The notes under the pieces were generated by a model. It was not told where the DNA came from. It ran no database searches and saw only the letters and a program-made list of their open reading frames with translations. DNA of 64,000 nucleotides, from the NCBI RefSeq assembly GCF_001311785.1, contig NZ_BBBX01000008.1, positions 17,884 through 81,883 of the forward strand. Reading direction: 5' to 3'. Within the stretch, counting starts at the first letter, position 1. Each line of letters opens with the position of its first letter. This DNA comes from Lacticaseibacillus saniviri JCM 17471 = DSM 24301. Its GTDB lineage: Bacteria > Bacillota > Bacilli > Lactobacillales > Lactobacillaceae. This document shows, piece by piece, positions 52,201-63,035 of this stretch. The position numbers were made by a program, and so were the translations under genes.

Positions 52201-53112
52201 TCTCAACATATCAGGGGCATCGACATCTTTACGTGGATAAAACCATGCTCGATTGTCGGCTCCAACGATGTCGTTATAAATCATGTAGGGTATACCTTTA
52301 ACTTTTAGATAGAAACTCTTGGCATCATCTGGGTCTTTATAGACATGATGATCAAACTGAAGGGGAAAATTGACTTTGAAGTCAATCGCCTTAATTGTGA
52401 TTGCTAAATAGAAATAAGCTTGGTCCCAAGCAATAGCGTTAGCAATAGACATTGTATCAACATCCTGTGGTAATGTTACTTTAACCATGACACCCCAGTT
52501 ACCTTGCATCAAAGCATCGGTGCTATCCGCATCGTCTCTAATAATTGCATGTATGGGCACATTACCACTCACGTTGAGAAATCCACCGTCATAATTTTTC
52601 CCCCGCTTAAGAACAGGATTATTGATATCTCGTCCCTGCTCATCTAGATTCATTTTCGGGGTAACATTACCAAGACCAGTATTAGAACTTAAGTTTATTG
52701 CGCTATAAGGATTTGAAAAGTTTAAATAATTCATTCCCTTTGGTGCGTCCACGTAATTCATGACAAACCATGGCTGTGCAGGATCCCCAGATGTAGAAGT
52801 ATTACCGATCTGAATATCAATCGGAGAACCCACCGTCTGATCTCCCGAGTTGGTATTAGAAATGGGATTCCCACTCTTATCAGACGGTAAAACGCCCGTT
52901 CGTGCCAGAATTCCTTGATTACTTGTATACTCAGAAGTTGGTGCATTTGGATCAGCGTTCTCTTTACCAGGTATAACCCGCATATTTTTTAAGTTTGGGT
53001 CTAAATTATCTTGCGTCCCTGGTACCAATGTCGCTTCTACCGTGTGTGGCGTCCCCACAGCCAGACCGATGGCACTCAGTATAAGCGCGATACCTAACTG
53101 CCACTTTCGCAT
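49222..53112 (-). CDS. Giant WxL-like surface protein 2 (1,296 aa)
   Basis: An unbroken frame of 1,296 residues, which shows that the gene type is real and full-length. TTTGGAGGGA precedes the ATG. The signal peptide MRKWQLGIALILSAIGLAVG ends near VEAT. It shares with protein 3 the start of the mature part (QDNLDPNLKNMRVIPGKEN), and with both paralogues the N-terminal module and GNANINFNIDISKYNGGT. Shared middle motifs include KRYTRAYKYFDF and RYRYSGANLAAGASIYYSYTMTV. The proximal motif PGWSMTGTLSNF is WxL-like (W-x-M). The C-terminus TASVSYTIINGLQ again has Tyr for the distal Trp. Wall attachment is inferred from the WxL-like domain; the ligand and role are unknown. Confidence 0.86.
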   Translation of the reverse strand: MRKWQLGIALILSAIGLAVGTPHTVEATLVPGTQDNLDPNLKNMRVIPGKENADPNAPTSEYTSNQGILARTGVLPSDKSGNPISNTNSGDQTVGSPIDIQIGNTSTSGDPAQPWFVMNYVDAPKGMNYLNFSNPYSAINLSSNTGLGNVTPKMNLDEQGRDINNPVLKRGKNYDGGFLNVSGNVPIHAIIRDDADSTDALMQGNWGVMVKVTLPQDVDTMSIANAIAWDQAYFYLAITIKAIDFKVNFPLQFDHHVYKDPDDAKSFYLKVKGIPYMIYNDIVGADNRAWFYPRKDVDAPDMLRNLSVANGTASQLVQLGGETLPDKRWKDYSTYNHSIFPMWGAAGPVISPNPSNQFSSATGLFNSLNPGGGRTQTGLMWFVQFARQILTGSGFDGNANINFNIDISKYNGGTTKQYQPLTRSRLFPSPRADGKFNDTTVNSSNVISNQDSSKNTVKMAMYPSSSLVDPRPNAATNYNYKMVSNEPSNMQLKENTAGTTPMDFAIVDPSKPKVEFPVIVNASSWNSFVVPYDNRAIGTSTDPTTYYKTILPQTEDIPSITDKTSQVGSTILNRTAQPDFFEDGLFVNTEQQYAGANPYQNTSDGAEIPKLDTSPNPENGFLGAVTPKRYTRAYKYFDFTSTALGTEVKPTEITNGDPTGGGKVTFQAVEKTKTQIDAGPTSVVIPIQPTPPQAPVGGGPLSKVLGNPSSDVWQLTGTYGNVPMLPAPLKLDQQRESRIGSSQANNLSIKQTDIADGKTYPETYEKVWGDPMASKSMPDKLYLITNGGAKVDLNYTINNPVPLETGDITFNFTSGTGAPNANGSAGSKLVINVPVGTNDTYNTYDLVIQPSNFNIATTDGTKAYWSAAPGDSSADHFLLNLFIANDITKTVQLTNYFYDNEVDPKPDWSGMTSRASQHFIDSQANSVVNVTGKYQNTGNVAMKDLDLLIPTPTGISLTPESLTVRNSDGTQPAGNPVFTKSTDAPSGYTRYRYSGANLAAGASIYYSYTMTVAGSSLAADPTQLISRAVSGPTTALKLLGDSTPTLSLVKSTGVHLLSVPDFNFAESWHNGVGTNYKLGSSTPTSDVTFTTDPSKTTDFLFQYVDGNPQTNDSKGKPVDIPGANPGWSMTGTLSNFKSENPKQADPQTEFTINLGRGEPMKPNGTYIMPDSYLTDNGRLDTNIKVGESNKYSSEPDSLVNAEHTANMMTSNNSSSVLYVSDKLFENRYLKPSENSRFLIRYDLTKRTSNDATADADPVKLKVPSTAFNKDAQNPKANIHPGTYTASVSYTIINGLQ

Positions 53113-53306
53113 GTCAATCCCTCCAAATAAAAGTTAACTTTTGTTAATTACTCTATATTAATTATATTATATACACGTCTATGTTCGCATGGGTTTACTC
53201 AAAAAGCAAATGATAGCATTTTATTTTTAGTGAATCGATTTTTGCTTTTATTAAATAAGTTAATAAACACGACTATTCAATCTCGCCATCGAGAATGAAT
53301 GGCACA

Positions 53307-53349
53307 TAAAAAGCGTCGAAACATGAAAGTTAATGTTTCGACACTTTTA
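53307..53349 (-). terminator. Terminator of giant WxL protein 3
   Basis: AAAGTGTCGAAACAT pairs with ATGTTTCGACGCTTT on the minus strand, followed by a T-rich tail. Confidence 0.85.
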
Positions 53350-53355
53350 CTATAC

Positions 53356-56300
53356 CTATTGAAGTGCGTTGCTAATGGTGTAGCTCGCAGTTGCCTGGTA
53401 CTGTCCAGCTTTAATTGTTGCAAAGTCTCCCTTTGGAATCGTCAACTTAACCGGTTTTTGCGTGCCGCTGCCCGCATTTGCTGCATCCGTCATATCGTAC
53501 TGAATTGCAAATGGGGATGCTTTGTACCGATTCTCAAAGGCACTGTTCGATGTGTATAGTGTGCTGCTTGTGCTATTGGATATCAATGAATTGGCAACGT
53601 GGTTATGCCCGACCGCATTCGTTGACGATGCATACCCAGTACTTGTACTTGTCATATTGGCTTCCAGAAAACCGTCATTTGTCAGGTAGGCGGTTGGTTT
53701 GATTGACACGCCATCTGCGTTCGCTGGTTCGCCACGACCAAAATCAATCACGAAGCCTGAATGTGGATCACTGAATCCCGAATCCGCGTCCGTACCGTCC
53801 TTATGCACAAAATTACTCAGAGAAGCTGTCAATGACCACGTAGTATTCGGTGCGTTCACCACACTGTCAAGATACTGAAAGGTGAAGTTGATTGGGACGT
53901 TAGGATTCGTCGTAAACGTCACATCATCTGATGGCACTGATCCAGTCAGTTTATATGGTTCAGGCGTATTGCCATTCCACTTGTTAGCAAACGTTAAATC
54001 AGGAACTGTTAACAACTGCACCCCTGTGGATTTGGTCAACGTTAGCGTGTTAGCAATGCCCAAGTAACTGAATCCTGCCGCAGACGTGCCACTCACTGCG
54101 TTGGTAATCAGTTGCGTATCGTTGTTTGGCAACTGATTCCCGTTGACGGTCATGGTGTAACTGTAGTAGCTGACTCCTCCCGCAGCGAGATTCACACCAG
54201 AATAGCGATAATGCGTGTAGCCAGCCAACGTGTCAGTAATCCTGGTATATGTCGCACCAGTTGCCGTCCCCGCCGCATTATTCACAGTCAAGGTGTTCGG
54301 CAATGTGATGCCAGCGGGTGAAGGAATGAGAAGATCGATGGCGCTCAGTGATGAGCTCCCATTATTTTTCACTTGCCCCTTCACATTGACGGTATTGCTT
54401 GCTGATACCCCATCAATGAGCCGTTGTGAGAATTGATCGGTTGTCGCGGTCCATGCTGGTGCACTGATGTAGAAGTAATTCTGTAGACCAACACTGTTCG
54501 TCACGATCGCAACATTGAGATAGAAGTGCCCAGCGCCACCGTCATCTGATTGCCAATAGCCGGTCGTGCGGCCTGTATCAGATTGCAGGGTCGCCACTGC
54601 TAGTGCTTTGGGCTTGAGCCGCAAATCATACTGAACTGCGTTAGTTCCTGATTTAATCGGAATATTCACCGTGATTTCGCCCGTTGTCGCATTCAGTGAT
54701 GCCGTTGGGGCACCGGTCCCCGTAGTGAAGTTAAACGTGATTGTCGCGGGTGTGTCTTGCTTCTGCTTAATCTCTAACAATGACGTCTCAGTACTTGTCC
54801 CACCAATTGTCGTGACAAGCGTCAACATATCGCTGCGGCTGCTGGTGATATTCGGATCACTCCACACCTGCGGATAGCTCTTCGTATAAGTCTTGCCAGA
54901 TGCGATGTCAGTATTACTAATCGCCAGCGTCTGTCGCTGATTCAGACTCGACTGCAGCTGTGGGGTCTGGTCGAGCTTAAGTGGTGCTGACAGCATTGGA
55001 ATCCCGTTAGTGCCATCCGCCGCATACTTACCTGTCAGTTGCCAGACATCGGTCGCCGGATTTCCCAGCAACTTCGTGATTGTTTTTCCTGTCGTGTTGT
55101 CGACAATCGATCCGGGATTGCTTGGATTAACAATTGAGGTGGGACCATTGGTGATATTCGTTGCTGTTCTCTGTGTTGCCTGGAAGGTGACATTCGCATT
55201 GCTGGTGATTTCTTGCGGACTCACTTCAGTCCCCACGGATTTCGGATCATTTTGATCAAATTTGAAATACGTGTACGCACGTGTATACCGCTGTGGCGTC
55301 ACCGCCCCAATGATATTCGTGGCTGGGCTCGTATTCAGCGCGCTGCCACTATCCTTGTCGCTGAGATTCGCATACGGATTAACCCCTTTATACGTTTCCC
55401 CATTATTGACAAACACGCCGTCCGTATTAAAGCTCGGTTGCGCCGTTCGGTTCAGGATGGTGGCCGCGATGTCCGGTGTGGTATCCGAGTCAGTTGGAAT
55501 TGGCGGTGTGTCTGGCAAAATCGTCTTGTAGTACGTAATTGGATTAGTGTCTGGTAATTGCTTTCGATTATCAGCCGGTGCGATGAAGGAATTCCAAGAA
55601 CTTGCGTTAACAATTACTGGGAATTCAACAGCGCCTCGATAATTCCCATACGTCACTTGATCTGTTTTGGCCTTAGCTGGGTCGATGACCGCAAAATCCA
55701 TCGGTGTTGTCCCTGCTGTATTTTCTTTCTGTTGAATATCCCTAGGTTCATTATCAACAATACTGCGATAGTTGTAATTCGTTGACGCGTTTGGTCTTGG
55801 GTCCACTAAACTGCTAGAAGGATACATCGTCATTTTAACGGTGTTGTTCGCACTAGTGGCATTAGAGAAGTTGTTGGCGCTGTCAACTGTCGTATCATTG
55901 AACTTGCCGTCCGCTCGAGGTGATGGAAACAATCGATTTCGAGTTAACGGACGGTATCGTTGCGTGGTGCCACCGTTGTACTTAGATAAATCGATATTAA
56001 AATTGATATTCGCATTACCATCAAAACCATTTTTGGTTAAAAGGTCGGTTAAAATCCCGCCAATAACAGCTCCCCCAAGATCATTTTCACGGCCGCCCCC
56101 TGGTTTCAGAGCATTAAAAAGCCCAGTAGCAGAGGTATATGGATTTGGATTCGCGCCGGAATTAATGATTGGCCCGAAAAAGCCCCACATTGGCAGCCAA
56201 GCATCTTTATAGGTTGCGTAATCCTTTTTCGTTTATCTGGCAACGTTTGCTGCGACAATGGTGTTAAAACTTTTGCGGTCCCATTTTGAACCACCACATT

Positions 56301-57206
56301 ATTATTCATGTCGGTCGCGTCCGCATCTTTCCGTGGATAAAACCATGCTTGCCGATAAATCACACTAGTCTGGGTGTTAATGATGTACGGGATTCCCTTA
56401 ACCTTTAAATAAAAGCTTTTGGCATCTTCGGGATCTTTATACACATGATGATCGAATTGCAATGGAAAATTGACAGTGTACTCAATATTAGGGATTGTAA
56501 TTGAGAGATAGAAATAGGCTTGATCCCAAGCAATTGCGTTTGCAATAGAAATCGTATCCACGTCTTGCGGCAGCGTGACTTTTACCATTACGCCCCAGTT
56601 TCCTTGCATCAACGCATCAGTACTATAGGCACTATTTCTAATCACAGCATGAATCGGGACGTTACCACTGACGTTTAGAACACCACCATCGTAATTTGCA
56701 TTCTCGGCTAAAATGGGATGGTTCAAATTGGCTGCACTTAATGCCATTTTAGGGGTTACCGCTCCTCTACCGGTACTCGAATTAAAAGTAGCCGCGTTAT
56801 ACGGCGACGTAAAGTTCAGGTAATTCATCCCGCTCGGCGCATCAACATAGTTCATTGCAAACCAGGCCCGCGAAGCATCACCACTAGAAGTAGAATTACC
56901 TATTTGAATGTCGATTGGTGATCCCACAGTAGCGTCTGAACCATTGGTGTTTGAAATCGGATTTCCAGTCTGACCAGCGGGCAAAACACCACTCTTCGCG
57001 AGAATACCTTGTGTGCTCGAGTATTGAGATGACACCGCATTGACATCGCTATTTTCTTTTCCTGGTAAAACACGCATATTCTTCAGATTAGGATCCAAGT
57101 TATCTTGTATTCCCGGAGCCATTTCGGCTTTAACTTGATTACCGCCACTCAATCCTATACCAATCGCACTAAAAATCACTGTTAGGGCTAATTGCCATTT
57201 CCGCAT
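53356..57206 (-). CDS. Giant WxL-like surface protein 3 (about 1,283 aa), frameshifted as read
   Basis: I start at the ATG at 57206, because CAGGGGGT lies upstream of it. The T5 run at 56225-56229 (A5 in the coding sense) lacks one base. Corrected, KRKKDYATYKDAWLPMWGFFG joins the two frames. The signal peptide MRKWQLALTVIFSAIGIG ends near VKAE. It is very close to protein 2 through the first 350 residues and around the VDPRPNA(S/A)TNYNY region. A YFYISAPAWT segment precedes the DUF11-like part. The C-terminal domain has TTWSLTASLSNF and ends TASYTISNALQ. Three such genes in direct order, each with its own promoter region and terminator, point to tandem duplication. Confidence 0.8.
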
Positions 57207-57548
57207 TGTGATTACCCCCTGCATTAATTTATAAATAGTAAAGCACGTGCATTAAAATACTTCAGGGTAATTTTTACATGTATTATCAAAAACGCAAATT
57301 TTAGAATTTATTTTTAAATAAACTCTAATAATGCCGATTATCAATTTTGACTGGACGCTCCGTTCAAACATTCCGCATGATATCAGTATTAGTTAAAGTT
57401 TATATAGTTAATCATTTTGATAACTAACAATCTTATAAGCGACGCCATTTTGTTATTTTATAGCTCAGTGGTGTTTTCTCCCATTCAGTGACTAGTTACC
57501 AATCCGTAAAAAAAGATCAGCCCGTTATGGACTGATCTTTTCGTCTAT
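57207..57548. other. Upstream region of giant WxL protein 3
   Basis: AT-rich. It holds the promoter region of the giant gene (a TTTTTGATAAT block about 85-75 bases before the ATG) and, at its far end, the terminator of the alpha-glucosidase gene. No open frame was found. Confidence 0.4.
57508..57542 (-). terminator. Terminator of the alpha-glucosidase gene
   Basis: AAAAGATCAG pairs with CTGATCTTTT around CCCGTTATGGA, with A7/T4 flanks. Confidence 0.85.
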
Positions 57549-59194
57549 TCAATTGACAGAAACTTTGTATACCGCTACCTCAAATGGTTGCAGAATCAGT
57601 TTGGAAACATCATTGGTTAAGAAATCTGTTTTGAAGATGTAGTTGCCGAGCACCAATTGCTTCACACAGGGCTGCAATTCTGGTGCGAAATCAAAATTAG
57701 CGGACTCAGTCGAGAGATTGGCAGCAATGATATATTGCTGATCGCCAAGTGTGCGACTGTAGGCGTAAATTTGGTCACCCGGCGTCTCTAATAGGTCATA
57801 CCGGCCGCTAATCAGAGCAGGTGTTGTGGCCCGCAGATGAATCAATGTGCGGTAGAAGTTGAATACTGAAGAATCATCATCCACCTGATTCGCCGCATTG
57901 ATTAACTTGTAATCCGGTGTGACCTCAAGCCACGGTGTACCGGTGGTAAAGCCAGCATTCTCTTGGTCATTCCATTGCATCGGTGTTCTGGCGTTATCGC
58001 GGGAGATCTTTTGGACGATGGCCAAGGCATCCGCTGCGGACTTGCCTGCCTTAATCAGCTGGTCGTACTGATTGTGCGTGGCGATATCCTGGTAATCCTC
58101 AATCCGTGGATAGTCAGCGTTAATCATGCCCAGTTCCTGGCCTTGATAAATGAATGGCGTTCCCTTCATTAAGAAGTACCACGCCGCCAAACACTTCGCC
58201 GACGCCAGCCAATACTCGCTGTCATCTCCGTACGTTGATACGGCGCGTGGCAAGTCGTGATTCTCGATGAACAACGCATTCCAGCCATCATCATTCAGCT
58301 CATTTTGCCACTTGGTCAACACGCTTTTGAGTTTCGGCACACTGAGATCAGCGAGATGCCCCGATTCAAAGAACTGGGTGTGTTCGAATTGAAAAATCAT
58401 ATTGAAGTAGCCGTGATCCGCGCTAACCCATTTGGCCGCATCCTCAATTGGCGCACCCATCGCTTCACCGACCGTCATCACGTCATTTTGCTTGAACAGC
58501 TGGCCAAGTTCCTTGAGGAAGACATCGATGCCTGCCACGTTGCGCATTGCCAGATCCATGTCATCCACATCCGCAAAACTCTGGAGCTTCTTCAGATGAA
58601 TGATGGCATCCAATCGGAATCCATCCACACCGCGCAGTACCCACCACTCAATCATTTTGTAGATGGCCAGGCGGACCTGTGGATTCTCCCAGTTCAAATC
58701 GGGTTGTTCGGTCGCAAAAATATGGAGGTAATACTCGTCTGTTGCTTGATTGTACTGCCAAGCGGAACCGCCAAAATCGACTGCCAGTTGTTGGGCACGC
58801 CATTCTTGGCATCCTTCCAGATATAAAAATCATGATATGGATTATCGCGACTGCTTGCGGCCTGCACAAACCAATCGTGCTGGTCGCTGGTATGGTTCAA
58901 CACCAAGTCCATGACCACCTTGATGTCCGCCTCATGAAAGGCCGACACCAATTGGTCGAATTGCTTGAGGTCGCCGTACTGTGGATCGATTGCCTGATAA
59001 TCACTGATGTCATAGCCATTATCGATATTGGGACTCAGATAAATTGGCGAAAGCCACACGAATCCGACACCCAACCGCTTAAGATAGGGAATGCGATTCT
59101 GAATCCCCTGCAAATCACCGATGCCATCACCATTGGTATCTTGAAAACTCTTGGGATAGATTTGATACCCAACACGTTCTTGCCACCATGCCAT
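57549..59194 (-). CDS. GH13 alpha-glucosidase, frameshifted as read
   Basis: The A4 run at 58773-58776 (T4 in the coding sense) lacks one base. Corrected, WQSIFGGSAWQYN joins the frames into 548 residues. This is a typical GH13_31-type enzyme with all conserved regions: DLVLNHTS (about 96-103), the nucleophile Asp196 in GFRLDAI, the acid Glu244 in TVGEAMG, and Asp314 in ENHDLPR. The residue after the nucleophile is Ala. In this subfamily Ala there is associated with alpha-1,4 preference and Val with alpha-1,6, so a maltose/maltodextrin-type substrate is more likely than isomaltose. There is no signal peptide, so it is cytoplasmic. It stands alone with its own terminator. Confidence 0.86.
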
Positions 59195-59404
59195 GTGCTG
59201 AAACCCCTCTCATTGATTCATTAGGATTATTGTACACTAATCGGCGGAAGTGCGACACATTCCAGTCACAATCGCACTCGAGGAAGTCTCCCACTTATCC
59301 ATAAATAAATTTTCAGTAATATGTGAATCTTACACATCTCGAATATTATGCCGAAATCCAGTACAGATTATTTAAAAATAACATGTCAACGCATCCAAGG
59401 TTAT

Positions 59405-59434
59405 TTGAGATATCGTTTATCAGCGTGCTATACT
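59405..59434 (+). promoter_or_regulatory. Predicted promoter of the opuC operon
   Basis: TTGAGA (59405-59410) and TATACT (59429-59434) are 18 bases apart. Transcription would begin near 59441, leaving a leader of about 120 bases before opuCA. Confidence 0.6.
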
Positions 59435-59489
59435 GAAATTATCAACATACAGTAAAACGTCTACGACAGGTGTTCTGTTAATAACAGGT

Positions 59490-59532
59490 GAGCCCCCAGG
59501 ATTGGCCTTTGCCGAATTTTGGGGACTTTTTT
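59490..59532 (+). terminator. Terminator-like hairpin in the opuC leader
   Basis: AGCCCCCAG pairs with TTGGGGACT (one G-U), and GGC/GCC forms an inner stem, followed by T6. It lies between the predicted promoter and opuCA, so it could act as an attenuator. An upstream pair ACAG/CTGT lies in 59467-59486. Confidence 0.55.
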
Positions 59533-59560
59533 GACTCAACAATAACGATGGAGGTGCAAG

Positions 59561-60745
59561 ATGGGTTCTGAACAACCGATTGTACAATATAAGGATATCA
59601 ATAAGATTTACCATGGTGGCAACGTGGCCGTGGAACATATTAATTTAACAATCAATCAGGGTGATTTTGTCTGTCTCATTGGCACCAGTGGGTCTGGTAA
59701 GACGACAACCATGCGGATGATTAACCGCATGCTGGAACCGACCGGCGGCACGATTCTTTTCAATGGCGAGGATATCCACAAGCAAGACCCCGTTAGCCTG
59801 CGTCGCAAAATCGGCTATGTGATTCAAAATATCGGGCTCATGCCGCATATGACTATCTATGAGAACATCACGATTGTACCCAAGCTTTTGAAGTGGTCCG
59901 ATGAGAAACGCCGCGAAAAAGCGGAAGAATTGATGAAGCTGGTCGAACTGCCCGATGAGCTGCTCGATCGCTACCCCACCGAATTATCCGGTGGGCAACA
60001 ACAACGGATCGGTGTCATCCGTGCCCTAGCCGCCAATCAGGATCTGATTCTGATGGATGAACCTTTTGGTGCGTTGGACCCGATCACTCGGGAAAGTCTT
60101 CAAGAGTTGATTAAGGAGCTGCAGACCAAGCTCCACAAAACCGTGGTCTTCGTGACCCATGATATGGATGAAGCCCTCAAGCTCGCCACCAAAATCATTG
60201 TGATGGACAAAGGCCACATCATTCAAGATGCGACCCCGGCTGAATTGTTGCAACATCCCGTGAATCAATTTGTGCGCGATTTGATTGGTGAAGAACGCTT
60301 GATTCAAGCGCGCGCGGATGTCACCACTGTGGGGGCCATCATGCTGAAGAATCCTGTCTCGATCACGCCTGGCAAGTCCCTGCCTGACGCCGTCGCTCTG
60401 ATGCGCAAGCGGCGGGTTGATACGTTGCTTGTCACCGATGACAACAGTCACCTCAAGGGCTTCATCGACATCGAGTCCCTGAACAATGAATACCGCTCAT
60501 CCGCTTCCGTGGCTGATATCATGCAGACCAAGATTTTTTATGTGCAGGAAACCGCACTGCTTCGCGACACGGTCGATCGCATTCTCAAGCGCGGGCTCAA
60601 AAATGTGCCCGTGGTCGATGAAAACGACCGGCTGCGTGGCATTGTCACGCGTACCGCACTCGTCGACATGGTCTATGACACGATTTGGGGCAGCGCCAAC
60701 AATGATGCGCCTATCGATCCACAACCTGAGGAGGTGACACCATGA
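59561..60745 (+). CDS. opuCA: OpuC-type osmolyte ABC importer, ATP-binding protein
   Basis: An intact frame of 394 residues with GGAGG upstream. Walker A is GTSGSGKTT (about residues 38-46), the signature is LSGGQQQRIG, Walker B is LILMDEPFGALD, and the switch is VFVTHDMDEAL. Two CBS domains follow (about 255-370). This layout is typical of the OpuA/OpuC/ProV group, where CBS domains sense ionic strength or c-di-AMP. The protein powers import of glycine betaine, carnitine or choline under osmotic stress. The stop overlaps the first permease gene by 4 bases. Confidence 0.92.
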   Translation: MGSEQPIVQYKDINKIYHGGNVAVEHINLTINQGDFVCLIGTSGSGKTTTMRMINRMLEPTGGTILFNGEDIHKQDPVSLRRKIGYVIQNIGLMPHMTIYENITIVPKLLKWSDEKRREKAEELMKLVELPDELLDRYPTELSGGQQQRIGVIRALAANQDLILMDEPFGALDPITRESLQELIKELQTKLHKTVVFVTHDMDEALKLATKIIVMDKGHIIQDATPAELLQHPVNQFVRDLIGEERLIQARADVTTVGAIMLKNPVSITPGKSLPDAVALMRKRRVDTLLVTDDNSHLKGFIDIESLNNEYRSSASVADIMQTKIFYVQETALLRDTVDRILKRGLKNVPVVDENDRLRGIVTRTALVDMVYDTIWGSANNDAPIDPQPEEVTP

Positions 60746-61346
60746 GTGCCTTCCTCAATCAATACGGCACCGAACTCCTGATCAAAACCTGGGAACAGTT
60801 CTATATCTCAGCGATTGCGCTGGGCCTTGGGATTATCGTCGCGATTCCCCTAAGCATCGTGCTCACGCGGTTTGATCGCACCGCCAAGTTCGTCATGGGT
60901 TTGGCCGGGATGTTGCAGACCGTGCCTAGTTTGGCGCTGCTCGCCTGATGATTCCCCTCTTTGGGATTGGTCGCGTGCCCGCCATCATCGCACTGTTCAT
61001 TTACTCACTATTACCAATCATGCGTAACACCTACATCGGCATGGAAAACGTCAGTCCCACACTCAAGGACAGCGCCAAGGGCATGGGCATGACCAGTTTT
61101 CAGTCCATCATGCAACTCGAGATTCCACTCGCCATGCCTGTTATCATGTCTGGTATTCGCGTTTCCGCGGTCTACGTGATTTCATGGGCAACGATTGCCT
61201 CATACATCGGTGCTGGCGGCTTAGGTGATCTGATTTTTAGTGGATTGAATCTCTTCCAACCAGCGCTCATTATCGGGGGGACGATTCCGGTCACCCTGCT
61301 CGCCTTAGTTGTCGACTATCTGCTCGGACTACTGGAAAAAGGTTAG
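60742..61346 (+). CDS. opuCB: OpuC-type osmolyte ABC importer, permease 1, frameshifted as read
   Basis: A base missing from the C run at 60944-60945 gives a false stop after LALLA. Restored ([14 protein letters not shown]), the protein has 201 residues. About five to six membrane helices surround the conserved EAA-like loop [25 protein letters not shown]. The class-typical [15 protein letters not shown] follows. It forms the channel with the second permease at 62299. Start and stop fit within the operon, overlapping opuCA by 4 bases. Confidence 0.86.
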
Positions 61347-61371
61347 CGCCTGTCACAGGCCAGGTGAACGC

Positions 61372-62298
<927 letters not shown>

Positions 62299-62299
<1 letters not shown>

Positions 62300-62958
62300 T
62301 GGCTGATATGAATACATGGCAACAATTCTGGTACTACATGACCAACAATGGCGCCTATGTGCTCAGTCAATTCATGCGCCACTTCCTCATCTCAATCTAT
62401 GGCGTATTGCTTGCGGTCATCGTCGGAATTCCGATTGGGTTGTTGATTTCACGGCGGCGCAAACTCAGCAGTACCGTCATCGGCATCGCTAACGTCATTC
62501 AGACGGTGCCATCGCTGGCGATGCTCTCGATTATCATGCTGGGATTAGGCTTAGGCGTGAACACCGTGATTGTGACGGTCTTTCTCTACTCACTCTTACC
62601 CATCATCAAAAATACTTACACAGGTATGGCGAGTGTCGACACGGCCATCATCGATTCGGCACGCGGTATGGGGATGACAGGGTTCCAGCGGATGACCATG
62701 GTTGAGATTCCACTATCACTCTCGGTCATCATGGCCGGAATTCGGAACGCCCTAATTATCGCGATTGGGATCACCGCCATCGGGGCCTTCGTTGGTGCTG
62801 GCGGCTTAGGCGATATCATCGTGCGCGGCACCAATGCGACCAATGGTGGTGCCATTATTTTGGCCGGTGCCATTCCGACCGCGCTGATGGCCATTATTAC
62901 CGACCTGATTCTCGGCGCCATTCAACAACGGCTGGTTCCCAAAGGCACTCGTCGGTAA
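62299..62958 (+). CDS. opuCD: OpuC-type osmolyte ABC importer, permease 2
   Basis: An intact frame of 219 residues, preceded by AAAGGAGG inside the end of opuCC. It has five to six membrane helices, the DSARGMGMTGFQRMTMVEIPLSLSV coupling loop and the FVGAGGLGDIIVRGTN motif parallel to permease 1. Last gene of the opuCABCD operon. No obvious terminator separates it from the aldo/keto reductase 77 bases downstream. Confidence 0.92.
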
Positions 62959-63035
62959 GGAAAGATGGTTTCCAATCCCTGAGCGCGGTATGATAAACAT
63001 GTAAAGATTATTTGATAATTAATGAGGTGACTGTG

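Noticed and set aside
59441..59535. opuC leader as a known riboswitch
   Set aside because: I could not match conserved core motifs of the ydaO, guanidine, fluoride or ZTP classes. Only the terminator-like hairpin is reported.
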